From Verrucomicrobiota bacterium (GTDB taxonomy: Bacteria; Verrucomicrobiota; Lentisphaeria; JABSQK01; JAJFLO01): DNA of 56,867 nt. Each line of letters begins with the position of its first letter. The stretch's first letter is position 1. The DNA lies in NCBI GenBank assembly GCA_021772635.1, contig JAJFLP010000060.1, positions 1 through 56,867 on the forward strand, written 5' to 3'. Under the pieces are notes generated by a model. It did no database searches. It was not told where the DNA came from and saw only the letters and a list, made by a program, of their open reading frames with translations. The translations under genes and the position numbers were made by a program. Shown here one piece after another: positions 18,475 to 26,969 of the stretch.

Positions 18475-18720
18475 CCAGTTAGTTTCTGTCCTGAAATAGA
18501 AAAGTAACGCGGTCATTGTCATTCACAGCGTTCATTCTGTCCCGCGGACAGCCCGTCTCGCCCCGGTTGCGGGGCTCGGCTCCTGACTGCGTGGGTGTTT
18601 TTTTTACTCAGCTGCCAGCCTGCGCCCTAGCGAGGCTTGGCCCCGCGACCGCGGGGGCCGAGCTACTTTTGACTCGCCAGATCAACATGAATCGGCTATT
18701 TCAGGACAGAAACCAGTTAG
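18475..18720. mobile_element. MITE-like element with 17-bp terminal inverted repeats and 8-bp target duplication
   Basis: Perfect 17-bp inverted repeats, TTTCTGTCCTGAAATAG at 18483-18499 and its complement at 18696-18712, flanked by the direct repeat CCAGTTAG at 18475-18482 and 18713-18720. The 230-bp interior has GC-rich hairpins (CTGTCCCGCGGACAG, GCCCCGGTTGCGGGGC, GGCCCCGCGACCGCGGGGGCC) and no transposase. Eight-base duplications are made by several DDE families (for example IS66, ISL3, IS6, IS1595), which cannot be told apart here. Unrelated to the CTAR-flanked elements. An open frame starting inside it at 18516 is not a real gene. Confidence 0.82.
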
Positions 18721-18879
18721 GCTATTTGTCCACTGCACATGACGAGCTTGCGGATAGCGCGAACCTGGACGAAACACCGTTCTATACTGCGCGCAGTATC
18801 TTTACGAACGATCCATCGCGACGCGCCAAAATCTCGTCGAACGGCGAGTACTTAAACTCTTATCACTCTGGCTTAGCAC

Positions 18880-20205
18880 ATGATTATCGCACAAATAATA
18901 TTCAATGTCGGACTTTTTATTGTATGGCCCCTGCACTTCATTTACAGCGAGTTTCTAATCGGCAGTCGGCGCAGGAGCAAACGAAACATAAAGGCATTAC
19001 TGGCACAGATTAATCATCGATGGCGTTGGGACCGCGATCTACTAGGTGAGCAACAGCGTCAACAACTGCAAAGACTGAAGACTCGTGGCGAAGCGTTGGA
19101 GGTAGGTGATCCGGATCCAGAGGCCGTTGACGAATTCTTTGCGTCGGTGGTACGGCAGTTAAGCGATATGAAGTCTCCGAAAAAAGGTAGAGCTGCAGTG
19201 AAAGAGTGGCTCGAGCTTATCATTGTCGTATTTGGCGTAGTTATGGGCGCGCGGGCATTATTCTTGCAGCCTTTTAAGATACCAACCGGAAGCATGCAGC
19301 CCACTCTCAGTGGGATAAACTTCGTGCCACAGGACTTGCACGAAACCCCGAATTTCTTTAAGAAAATATTTTTATATACGAATTATTCCCGGCGATACGC
19401 CAACGCTGTCATCGAAGAGGATGGTGTCCTCACCGTCGATCAGTTGGGGAGGTCTCCGAGCATCACCCGTAAGAACCGATTTCTTTTTTTCCCGGTAACC
19501 GAGATAAAGATTGGATCGAAGAGGTACAAATTACCGGGCGAACCCGCAAAGGTTTTAAGGTACATACAACTGCAGCGAATTTTATCGTACCCGGATCGCG
19601 CATTTGAGGTATCTGAACAAGGGCAGAGAGTGTTCTATTTTCGCCAGGGAGATATATTATCCCAGGGATACCTGGAACTCGGCGATCATCTGTTCGTTGA
19701 TCGTGTAGGTCTTAATTTTTTCGAGCCGAGCCGCGGCGATATAACCGTGTTCACGACCGAGAATATTCGAACGCGCTCGGGTAAATCACTTCGCGGCAGA
19801 TTCTTTATCAAACGACTTGTTGGCTTGCCTGGCGACGAGTTGAAAATAGCGGACAAGAAACTCTATGTTCGTAAACCTGGAGATAGCTCATTTACTTTGG
19901 TTGACGGAACAATACGGAAAGCATTCGATAGGATATACAGTTTTAAGGGCGGATATAGAGGGTACAGCCATCATCCACATTGCCAATTTCTTAAGGACAA
20001 TAACGACACCTTTCAAGTCGGAGAAGACGAGTACTTTATGCTCGGGGACAATAGTGAGAATAGCCAGGATAGTCGGTTTTGGGGAGTGGTTCCGCGGCGG
20101 AATTTGGTTGGAAGGGCGAAGTTTGTTTATTGGCCCTTTTCCCGGCGTTGGGGCGGAGTGGATTCCGCAGAACCACTCGAATTTGTCTCCGCTCCGACGT
20201 TTTAA
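18880..20205 (+). CDS. lepB: Signal peptidase I (S26), long form
   Basis: 441 aa, about twice the E. coli catalytic core because of insertions. N-terminal membrane segment (residues 1-27), a cytosolic stretch rich in Arg/Gln, second membrane segment about 111-129, then FKIPTGSMQPTL with nucleophile Ser138, and RGRFFIKRLVGLPGD with general base Lys311. GDNSxxSxDSRxWGxVP box as LGDNSENSQDSRFWGVVP, then GRAKFVYWP. It cleaves signal peptides of Sec substrates at the outer face of the inner membrane. The 170-residue insert between the two catalytic motifs is typical of PVC enzymes (family knowledge). No clear ribosome site at the chosen ATG. Confidence 0.95.
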   Translation: MIIAQIIFNVGLFIVWPLHFIYSEFLIGSRRRSKRNIKALLAQINHRWRWDRDLLGEQQRQQLQRLKTRGEALEVGDPDPEAVDEFFASVVRQLSDMKSPKKGRAAVKEWLELIIVVFGVVMGARALFLQPFKIPTGSMQPTLSGINFVPQDLHETPNFFKKIFLYTNYSRRYANAVIEEDGVLTVDQLGRSPSITRKNRFLFFPVTEIKIGSKRYKLPGEPAKVLRYIQLQRILSYPDRAFEVSEQGQRVFYFRQGDILSQGYLELGDHLFVDRVGLNFFEPSRGDITVFTTENIRTRSGKSLRGRFFIKRLVGLPGDELKIADKKLYVRKPGDSSFTLVDGTIRKAFDRIYSFKGGYRGYSHHPHCQFLKDNNDTFQVGEDEYFMLGDNSENSQDSRFWGVVPRRNLVGRAKFVYWPFSRRWGGVDSAEPLEFVSAPTF

Positions 20206-20340
20206 GTTTGGACCCTGGGCAACAAAGCTTCGTTGCTGTTGTCGATAGAGTTAGGCGCCTTATCCTATCAAGTCAGGTGAGTGTGTTTCAGCGAGCCGGT
20301 CGAAGTGTCGTGCGGCATCAATAATACCCAGTGCCGATTG
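20206..20340. other. Convergent intergenic region
   Basis: Between lepB and a minus-strand gene. GCAACAAAGCTTCGTTGC (20219-20236) is a small hairpin that could serve as a bidirectional terminator; there is no T-run. Confidence 0.3.
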
Positions 20341-21108
20341 TCATTCGGAAACCTTTGAAATCGTTAAGGTTTCCATCAACTCTTCGGGCGAGAAGATCTC
20401 GAATTTTCCGAGTAGAGACTGTGCCTTCTCTTCAATCGCCTTGGAATTGTCGCCGGCAAGGATATCATTCAATTTTTCTTTGGCGACTTCGTATTGCGCG
20501 AGGAAAAGGTGACAGAGTGCGGAGTTGAATTTTGCTTGGGCGGTGACGACGGGATTGTCCTCAAGGACTTTTTGATCCGACGCTATCAGTTCGAACAATT
20601 CGTTAGCTTGTTTGTAACGGCCATCCGAGAAATAACAGTTGCCCCTTGCCATTAACGCCATTGTCGTTAGCGGTGGGTATTCCGGGTACTCGCTTAGAAA
20701 CTCAGCGAATTGAGCTTCTGCTTTTTTGTATTGGCCGAGTTTGAAATAGACGCTGCCGAGTTGAAATTTAGCTTCAGGGACAACGGCGACTGCCGCTGAA
20801 GTTTCTATTATATTTTTGAGTCGGCCGACGATCTCCGCGACCTCAGAATCCGTTGCGTCGGGGTTTACCTTATCGATTAAGGCGAGGGCACTGTGAAGTT
20901 CAGCGTATGCGCCCGCTATTTTTATTCTTTTTTGCGTTTTGAAGTGGGCTGTTGCAAAGATTATGACCAATATCACTCCGACTGTGACTCCCGCATGAGC
21001 GAGATAGGATTTGGCGGTTTGCAGGAACGCAATAAGTTTGGCTTCAATGTCCGCAAGTTTTGAGGGGGCAGCCGGTGCCGGTCCGCGGTGATTTTTTCCG
21101 GTTGACAT
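20341..21108 (-). CDS. YfgM/TPR-type membrane-anchored tetratricopeptide protein
   Basis: 255 aa. Cytosolic N-terminal tail (about 1-36), one membrane helix (AGVTVGVILVIIFATAHF, about 39-56), then periplasmic TPR helices: AKFQLGSVYFKLGQYKKAEAQF, MALMARGNCYFSDGRYKQANELF, AKFNSALCHLFLAQYEVAKEKL. Architecture and length match YfgM, the ancillary SecYEG subunit that passes exported proteins to chaperones, and related tail-anchored TPR proteins. The adjacent lepB also belongs to protein export, but they are convergent. Function by similarity only. Confidence 0.8.
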   Translation of the reverse strand: MSTGKNHRGPAPAAPSKLADIEAKLIAFLQTAKSYLAHAGVTVGVILVIIFATAHFKTQKRIKIAGAYAELHSALALIDKVNPDATDSEVAEIVGRLKNIIETSAAVAVVPEAKFQLGSVYFKLGQYKKAEAQFAEFLSEYPEYPPLTTMALMARGNCYFSDGRYKQANELFELIASDQKVLEDNPVVTAQAKFNSALCHLFLAQYEVAKEKLNDILAGDNSKAIEEKAQSLLGKFEIFSPEELMETLTISKVSE

Positions 21109-21550
21109 TATTAGGATTTCTCCAAATTTTGTTTATTCATGTTTTGTAGGCTATACCGATCGCTGTGAAATTTCGACCATGCGTCGTCGGGTGACTTCCG
21201 CCGTCGTTCATGCTGACACCAAACTATGGCGCGACATGATACCGGTTAAACGTTATTATCGTTCGGAATCTATCTCAATCGATTTTACGTTATCTCTCTC
21301 CGCAACTGCGGTACGCACAAGTGGGCTCCAATGAATTCGGAGAGAAAGTCTGTCGAACAGGGTCTAACTATTAAGTTGCTCTGCTGAACAAGCCGAAAAG
21401 AATAATCCGTATAATCGAAATAACAATGTCTCGTTAGCGCAATCACCGGAATTACGGTAGCGACGCGGTGCCATCGCATTGGATACTCGAGGCTCTTCTC
21501 GAAAAGGTGTCCATACTGACAGCATCCTCACTCATTCGGGAAGGATGCCG
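21109..21550. other. Divergent intergenic region with hairpin repeat
   Basis: 21194-21247 repeats the 2888-2946 sequence (ACTTCCGCCGTCGTTCATG ... TGGCGCGACATGATACCGG). CTCTCTCCGCAACTGCGG (about 21294-21311) resembles the hairpin near 11571. No gene seen. GGGAAGG at 21538-21544 is the ribosome site for the next gene. Confidence 0.5.
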
Positions 21551-22618
21551 ATGGTGCCGGACGCATATGCGGATATTCCGTCTTTACTGAGCGAAAATTG
21601 GACTTCTTTTAGTCCGTTTCCTGGGAATGAAAGATTGAAAAGATTCATTGGACATCAAAAAATCACATGGATTCTGCGCGCGCTCGTCGGGGCGGTGTTT
21701 ATCGTATCGGCAATAGCAAAATTGTGGTCAATTGGCCAGTTCGAAGTGATTCTTATTCAGCAAAATATTTTTAGTGATAGATTCATTGCTGCGTACAGCG
21801 CACGGGGCTTGGTCGCAGTCGAACTTATAATTGGTTTATGTTATTTCCAACCCAATCTGCTGCGCACATTTTTTATTCCATTCTCCTTTTTTCTTACCTC
21901 AGCGTTCACATGCTATCTCGCGTATATAGCTGTATACACCGATTACACGGAGAACTGTGGATGTTTTGGTGACTTGATTCAAATGTCGCCCATTGAGTCA
22001 ATTATAAAAAACATTATTATTCTGGCCGTAATCATGTGTTTATTCCGCCTAACCAGATCGGACCCGGTTCGGAGGTCATGGATCCCGCCCGCCGCGATCG
22101 GCATGGTGACAGTTCTCGCTATTGCGATGCTTTATCCGGTAAAGATTGTCGGCGTCTCAGATATCGTCGTGTCAAGTAAGCAGAAGGTTTCCGGAAAGGC
22201 CGCGTTTGCCGATGCTACCCCGACAGATAGTCGATTTGCCATTTTTAACTCGCAAGCTGGGCAGGGGGCCAAACCGAATATAGTTGAGGGGGATTGGTTA
22301 GTGGCTTTCTTTAGCCTTGACTGTGATCACTGCAAAGACGTCGCGATGGAGATGGGGATATGGCGTCGAGGGCGGGCGGTAAACATCTTCTCGGTTTTTC
22401 TAGGTGAGGGAAATCAGGTCAAAGATTTCTATCGCGAAACCGACACGAAGTTTCCATATGTAATCGCATCGCCTATCGATTTTTTCAACTTCATAGGAAA
22501 CGCGCCGCCGCGAGTGTATTCACTACGGGAAGGGAAAATATTAGCGTTCTGGGAACTGGACAACTTTTCAACTGCTGCGATTGATGCTCACTTGACCGAG
22601 ATTTCACCAGTTCCTTAA
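21551..22618 (+). CDS. MauE/DoxX-type redox membrane protein fused to a thioredoxin-like domain
   Basis: About 355 aa from ATG 21551 (GGGAAGG 6 bases upstream; the longer TTG start lacks support). A four-helix membrane domain (about residues 40-200) with the CGCFG motif (Cys136 and Cys138) seen in MauE/DoxX-like quinone-linked redox proteins, then a periplasmic domain with a CxxC (Cys258-Cys261 in SLDCDHCKDVAM) in a thioredoxin-like context. MauE-type proteins pass electrons during disulfide formation in exported proteins, so this single chain may join the membrane and thiol modules. It sits just upstream of dnaA without obvious functional link. Confidence 0.82.
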   Translation: MVPDAYADIPSLLSENWTSFSPFPGNERLKRFIGHQKITWILRALVGAVFIVSAIAKLWSIGQFEVILIQQNIFSDRFIAAYSARGLVAVELIIGLCYFQPNLLRTFFIPFSFFLTSAFTCYLAYIAVYTDYTENCGCFGDLIQMSPIESIIKNIIILAVIMCLFRLTRSDPVRRSWIPPAAIGMVTVLAIAMLYPVKIVGVSDIVVSSKQKVSGKAAFADATPTDSRFAIFNSQAGQGAKPNIVEGDWLVAFFSLDCDHCKDVAMEMGIWRRGRAVNIFSVFLGEGNQVKDFYRETDTKFPYVIASPIDFFNFIGNAPPRVYSLREGKILAFWELDNFSTAAIDAHLTEISPVP

Positions 22619-22740
22619 ATTCCCGTACCGTGGCGGTAAAGTCGGCGTGTATGCTGCCGAGCGGAAGTACGAGTCAGAATTCAGTTTAATTCAATGAGAA
22701 ATGCTATTCGTGACGCATTCTGATTTCCGCGAGCGTTGCA

Positions 22741-22997
22741 AAATTTGATTTCGTAAAATAGATCTTTTTAATAAATTTCACGAATTTTCAATTGGTGTTA
22801 TTGTCGTCTACAAAACGGGTTAGAACGTTCAGAAAAAAACTAATAAAAATTAATCAAAAATTAACTTGATTAAGAATTTATTAATTGTTAGATTGGCGGG
22901 AAGCAGGGCGGATAAAACGGGCGAGCAAAACTGTTAATAAGTTGTTAATATTGTGTTAGTTAGTACTTGATTCCTGTTAATTAATGAGGTGGTCATA
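22741..22997. other. oriC: Candidate chromosomal origin (AT-rich region upstream of dnaA)
   Basis: A markedly AT-rich stretch ending at dnaA, with repeated TTAAT/AATTAA words and three TTAACA-type boxes on the minus strand: TTATTAACA (22932-22940), ATATTAACA (about 22944-22952) and TAATTAACA (about 22975-22983). They match the DnaA box TTATCCACA at only 6-7 of 9 positions, so the call rests mostly on composition and position next to dnaA. Bases 22619-22740 hold no gene. Confidence 0.45.
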
Positions 22998-24350
22998 GTG
23001 GCATGTACAGCAATTTGGACATCGGTTCAGGAGCGGCTTTTGGAGAAGCTGGATCCTGACACCTACGAGCGTTATTTAGCAGGAGTAATACCATTATCGT
23101 TTAACGCCGATAAGAACCTGTTTAAGCTGGGCGTGTTAAACGAGTTCGTCGCCCTTTGGCTTGACTCGAACTATAAGGAGATAATCTCCGAGGTTCTCGG
23201 AGATGTTCTTGAGAAAAGAGTCAGTATTTGCTTTGAACCCGGACATAAAGCCGCGAGTTCTGTCGCCCTTCCTAGTACTCCGAAGAAGGTCGCACAGGAT
23301 ACCAAACCAGCGACTGCCGACGACAAGTTTACCTATAAATATCGCCCGGATTTTACGTTTGATAGCTTTATAGTCGGCAATAATAATCGCATCTGTCACG
23401 CAGCGGCTTTGGCGGTTTGCGAGAATCCCGGGAAAGCGTACAATCCACTCTTTATCTATGGTGGTGTTGGTTTGGGCAAAACGCATTTACTCCAGGCGAT
23501 CGCGAACGAGGTGCTGCAACGGCGGCAACGTGCGAAAATTAAATATTTAACAAGCGAAGAATTCGTAAATCTATATGTCGAAGCGATGCAGAAAAAATCA
23601 CTTCCTCAGTTTCGCCGTCAGCTTCGCGGGCTGGACATGCTTGTTATTGATGATGTCCAATTCTTTGAGGGCAAAGTAGGGTCTTCTGAAGAGTTTTTTC
23701 ATACGTTCAATACTTTGCACAATACGCACAAACAAATCGTATTGGCGTCGGACCGGGATCCCCAGGATATCAGTGGGCTAGAGCAGCGATTGGTATCCAG
23801 ATTCGAGTGGGGGTTGTCGGCAGAGATTCTACCGCCGGATCTGGAGACTCGTGTAGCGATACTGAAAAAGAAGCAAGAAAAGCAAAAGATAAAGATTGCC
23901 GACGAAATCTTATTTCTTATCGCAAACCGTATCCAATCGAATATCCGAAATTTGGAAAGTGCCCTCACTAAATTGATAATGAACATATCGGCGTTCGGTT
24001 CAGAAATGACTAAGGACCGTGCCGCAGAATTGTTACGCGATAAGTTCGACAATGAATCGACGAAATTATTATCTATCGAGCACATTCAAAGAAAGGTCGC
24101 TGAATTCTACGACATTCGCTTAGCGGATATGACGAGCAAGAAACGACCACAGAATATCGCCGGTCCGCGAATGATTGCGATGTATCTTTCCCGTATGCTT
24201 ACGAACAATTCTCTACCGGCGATTGGCGACACGTTCAATCGAAATCATGCAACAATTCTCCATGCTGTTAACACTGTTGAGAAGAAGATGGAGAAGGACG
24301 AGCAATACAAACAGAACGTCGGGCAATTATCTCGGCAGCTGAGCCGATAA
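22998..24350 (+). CDS. dnaA: Chromosomal replication initiator DnaA
   Basis: 450 aa from GTG 22998, which has GAGGTGG at 22986-22992 as ribosome site; the in-frame GTG 22989 lies inside that site. Domain I helical N-terminus (WTSVQERLLEKLDPDTYERYL), short linker, AAA+ domain with FDSFIVGNNNRICHAAA, Walker A GGVGLGKTHLLQ (about 155-166), Walker B LVIDDVQFF, sensor I LASDRDP, arginine-finger region EQRLVSRFEWG, and domain IV with the DnaA signature NRNHATILHAVNTVEKK. Opens the origin. No dnaN or recF follows, unlike the classic cluster. Confidence 0.98.
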   Translation: MACTAIWTSVQERLLEKLDPDTYERYLAGVIPLSFNADKNLFKLGVLNEFVALWLDSNYKEIISEVLGDVLEKRVSICFEPGHKAASSVALPSTPKKVAQDTKPATADDKFTYKYRPDFTFDSFIVGNNNRICHAAALAVCENPGKAYNPLFIYGGVGLGKTHLLQAIANEVLQRRQRAKIKYLTSEEFVNLYVEAMQKKSLPQFRRQLRGLDMLVIDDVQFFEGKVGSSEEFFHTFNTLHNTHKQIVLASDRDPQDISGLEQRLVSRFEWGLSAEILPPDLETRVAILKKKQEKQKIKIADEILFLIANRIQSNIRNLESALTKLIMNISAFGSEMTKDRAAELLRDKFDNESTKLLSIEHIQRKVAEFYDIRLADMTSKKRPQNIAGPRMIAMYLSRMLTNNSLPAIGDTFNRNHATILHAVNTVEKKMEKDEQYKQNVGQLSRQLSR

Positions 24351-24812
24351 TTTTTGGGCGCGTATAATTTTCGAGATCCAATAGGCAACCTACCATTTTT
24401 ACCTCAGTCTCGAAAATTGAGGAATTGACAGTCTTCCGTCTTGTGCGTCATCACTTCATTCCGTCCGCGCTTTTGCTGTTCCACTCCGTTTGGTACTTAC
24501 CTGTCTGCGAATCCCGTCCGTTGTACCAATACCCTCCAACATTCTGCAGTGCGATAACAGGTATCGGGCCGATCAGGTTCTGAGGCACGAGTTGCCCGAT
24601 GATAGTGTCTCGTTAGAATCAAATGAAGTTCGCGATGTGTCTGGTTATATTTATGTATTCGCAGTCTGGTAACGTATATATCTCGAACGATATTTCCAAC
24701 TGCCGTCGCCCAGGTGGTTTCCGCCTTCGCCCTGCGGCTATGGCGAGATATGATGGCCGGTTAAAAAACTCGAAGGCGTTCGGTATCAATCTGTATTTTG
24801 CAAGAGGCTCCT
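24351..24812. other. dnaA downstream and lolC upstream region
   Basis: AATTTTCGAGA (24366-24376) and TCTCGAAAATT (24408-24418) are 11-base perfect inverted repeats 16 bases after the dnaA stop, with a 31-base loop; they could end the transcript. About 24712-24795 carries a diverged hairpin repeat ending AAAAACTCGAAGGCGTTCGG and TATCAAT, a promoter-like end facing the next gene. AGAGG at 24801-24805 is its ribosome site. Confidence 0.5.
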
Positions 24813-26090
24813 ATGATTCGTAACGCCAGTTTATTTTTGGCAACCCGCTACCTATCGCCGCGGCGGTCATTCCTATCTGTTATCACGTTACTCTCCATTT
24901 TAGGCCCGATTCTTGGGGTTGCCGTGTTGGTTGTTGTTATATCTGTTATGGCCGGGTTTAATCGTGATATCGAAGAAAAGATTCTTGGAATGCAAGCCCA
25001 CATCCAGATAAAAAGTAGTCTAGGAAACACGATTGCAGACTCGCAAGGGGTTCTTGATGAGCTTGATTTGATGGGTGTGACAGCTTCTCCAGTGATTGAA
25101 GGACCGGTATTGATTCAATGCTCGCAACGCGTACTCGCGAAATATGTAAAAGGAATCTTACCGGAACGGGAGCAGAATGTAACCGATATCCGAAGTGCGA
25201 TAATCCGGGGGCGATTCGAAATTGGTGAAGATGAGGCGTTAATCGGAAGCGAACTGGCGTTGCAAACCGGAGTGGATATCGGCGATACTATTCTCATTCA
25301 TTCGCCCGATAAATTAAATAAACTGGTGGAGTTCGATAAGGATGGCAGTATCCGCTCGAAGGCCGCCCCGGAGGTCTATGTCCCTGAGGAAGTCACGATT
25401 ACAGGTATCTTTTCACTGGGTATGTACGAATACGATTCGAATATATTGGTTCTCCACCTCGATAAGGCCAGTGAGTTGTTCGGGTTGGGGTGGGACGCGG
25501 CCACGAGTATCCAACTTCGAACAACTGATCCATTTGATCTGGAACCGATTGTCACCGCAATCAATTCGAATCAGAAATTTGCCGGATTAATCCCGATAAC
25601 GTGGCAGCAATCGAACAAGCGACTTTTCGGAGCGCTTAAAGTTGAGAAAAATTTAATGTTCTTTCTTTTGATATTTATTATGGTTGTCGCCGCATTCGGG
25701 ATCGCCGCCACACTCATCACTGTGGTGATACAAAAAACGCGTGAGATCGGAGTACTCAAGGCCCTGGGCGCAACACCGATCGCTATCTTACTAATCTTCG
25801 TCTATCAGGGGATGTTCGTAGGCGTAATAGGAACCGCTCTCGGAACTGCCCTCGGCCTCACGGTGGTGCATTATCGGGATTCCGTGGCGAACGTCCTTGC
25901 GGAGATCATGGGAACGGAAATATTTCCGAAGGATTTATATCATTTAAGCGAAATCCCCGCAATGGTGCAGGTCTCTGATGTCGTCGTGATAGTTGTAAGC
26001 GCGTTATTGATCTGTTTGATCGGAACTTTAGTGCCGGCTCTGTATGCGTCTGCGTTAACCCCCGCGGAGGCGTTACGTAACGAAATGTGA
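24813..26090 (+). CDS. LolC/LolE-family lipoprotein-releasing ABC permease
   Basis: 425 aa from ATG 24813 (AGAGG 7 bases upstream). Four membrane helices in the MacB/FtsX-LolCE layout: helix 1 about residues 15-45 (LLSILGPILGVAVLVVVISVMAGF), a large periplasmic domain (50-270), then three helices with KTREIGVLKALGATPIAI, the family's signature coupling motif. Extracts outer-membrane lipoproteins for LolA. The partner ATPase LolD is not adjacent, which is unusual; it must be elsewhere. C- and E-type cannot be told apart by eye; many bacteria have one hybrid LolF. Confidence 0.92.
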   Translation: MIRNASLFLATRYLSPRRSFLSVITLLSILGPILGVAVLVVVISVMAGFNRDIEEKILGMQAHIQIKSSLGNTIADSQGVLDELDLMGVTASPVIEGPVLIQCSQRVLAKYVKGILPEREQNVTDIRSAIIRGRFEIGEDEALIGSELALQTGVDIGDTILIHSPDKLNKLVEFDKDGSIRSKAAPEVYVPEEVTITGIFSLGMYEYDSNILVLHLDKASELFGLGWDAATSIQLRTTDPFDLEPIVTAINSNQKFAGLIPITWQQSNKRLFGALKVEKNLMFFLLIFIMVVAAFGIAATLITVVIQKTREIGVLKALGATPIAILLIFVYQGMFVGVIGTALGTALGLTVVHYRDSVANVLAEIMGTEIFPKDLYHLSEIPAMVQVSDVVVIVVSALLICLIGTLVPALYASALTPAEALRNEM

Positions 26091-26229
26091 AACATCGCGG
26101 GCACCCCAAAGATTGTACTTTGTTCGCAATTCGAATCTTATAATTGAAACGCTGAGAAGGCGGTCGTCGATGGGAAAGCCAGTGGCGGTACGGAATTAAG
26201 TTGTCAACAAACTAGTGTGGGACGCTACA
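26091..26229. other. Short intergenic stretch
   Basis: No gene, and no clear terminator was seen. Confidence 0.3.
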
Positions 26230-26412
26230 CTAGCCTGATCTATGCATCAATTTCGTTACGAGAGCACTTAGCTGGCCTGAGTTCAATGAGTTGCGAAGGT
26301 TGTACGGCTGAAGAAATATTGAAATATTTTAAGGGCGTGCGTTCTTTGTAACTCATTTAGATCAGGTCTGATACATGCTCGCAGTAGAAACTTTATGCAT
26401 AGATAAGGCTAG
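26230..26412. mobile_element. MITE family E, copy 3 (183 bp, CTAG target duplication)
   Basis: CTAG at 26230-26233 and 26409-26412, with ends CCTGATCTATGCATCAATTT and CTTTATGCATAGATAAGG. The most diverged of the three full copies, but length is unchanged. It lies in free intergenic DNA, 140 bp after the LolC/E stop. Confidence 0.83.
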
Positions 26413-26416
26413 TTTC

Positions 26417-26680
26417 CCGTGTCTTGAATTCCTTTACATTTGACGAGATGTATTTTAGCGCTTCAAGTGCGTCACTGAGAATAAGGCGATGCCGTAGCAT
26501 CGTCGTTTTTCACTGACGTGTCTTGAGCGCCAAAAGACACTCGCCCAAAGGGTTACGTGTATTTCGGTACAGGGCGGCGTTAGTGAATTTGGTACGTACC
26601 TACGGGTACTTACACAAAATCACTGCCTACCCCTGCACTAAAATAGACGTAATCAAATGTAAGGGATTTTAAGACACAGG
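26417..26680. repeat. 264-bp palindromic element, single copy here
   Basis: Left arm CCGTGTCTTGAATTCC..TTACATTTGACG..TATTTTAGCGC and right arm its near complement (CACTAAAATAGACGTAATC..AAATGTAAGGGATTTTAAGACACAGG) run for about 45 bases at each end. Internal hairpins include CGATGCCGTAGCATCG (26488-26503), GTGTCTTGAGCGCCAAAAGACAC (about 26518-26540) and TAGTGAATTT/AAAATCACT. No convincing target duplication is visible. It could be another non-autonomous element or a structured RNA. It abuts MITE E copy 3. Confidence 0.6.
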
Positions 26681-26879
26681 ACACTAAAACTTGTCGAAAA
26701 CCTGACTGGAAACAGTATAAATTGTTTCCGGGTAGACCTCCGGTCGTATTAGCACGAGCGTCGCCGGACAGATTCGGCACTCTAAGATTTAACCGTCGAT
26801 TCGGTGAATTATATTGCGTGAAGTTACATAATGTAAGAAACTTAGATATGCAGACGTATTTATTCACGCAAGAGTATTC

Positions 26880-26955
26880 GAACGATATTTTTTAACCGGC
26901 ATTCTGCTGGCCAGCAGAACGCCTGGTCGAAAACGTGAAGACGTTCCGTATAGAA
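26880..26955 (+). repeat. Mosaic cassette, right half, upstream of a secreted gene
   Basis: GAACGATATTTTTTAACCGG, the hairpin ATTCTGCTGGCCAGCAGAAC, GCCTGGTCGAAAACGTGAAG and ACGTTCCGTATAGAA. Forward orientation; the TATAGA end is about 20 bases before ATG 26970 and may be its promoter. Bases 26681-26879 show no gene. Confidence 0.55.
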
Positions 26956-26969
26956 CCTCCGGCTACCAT

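Noticed and set aside
18516-19013. 165-aa open frame overlapping the lepB start
   Set aside because: It begins inside the 230-bp MITE-like element and overlaps lepB, which has unmistakable motifs.
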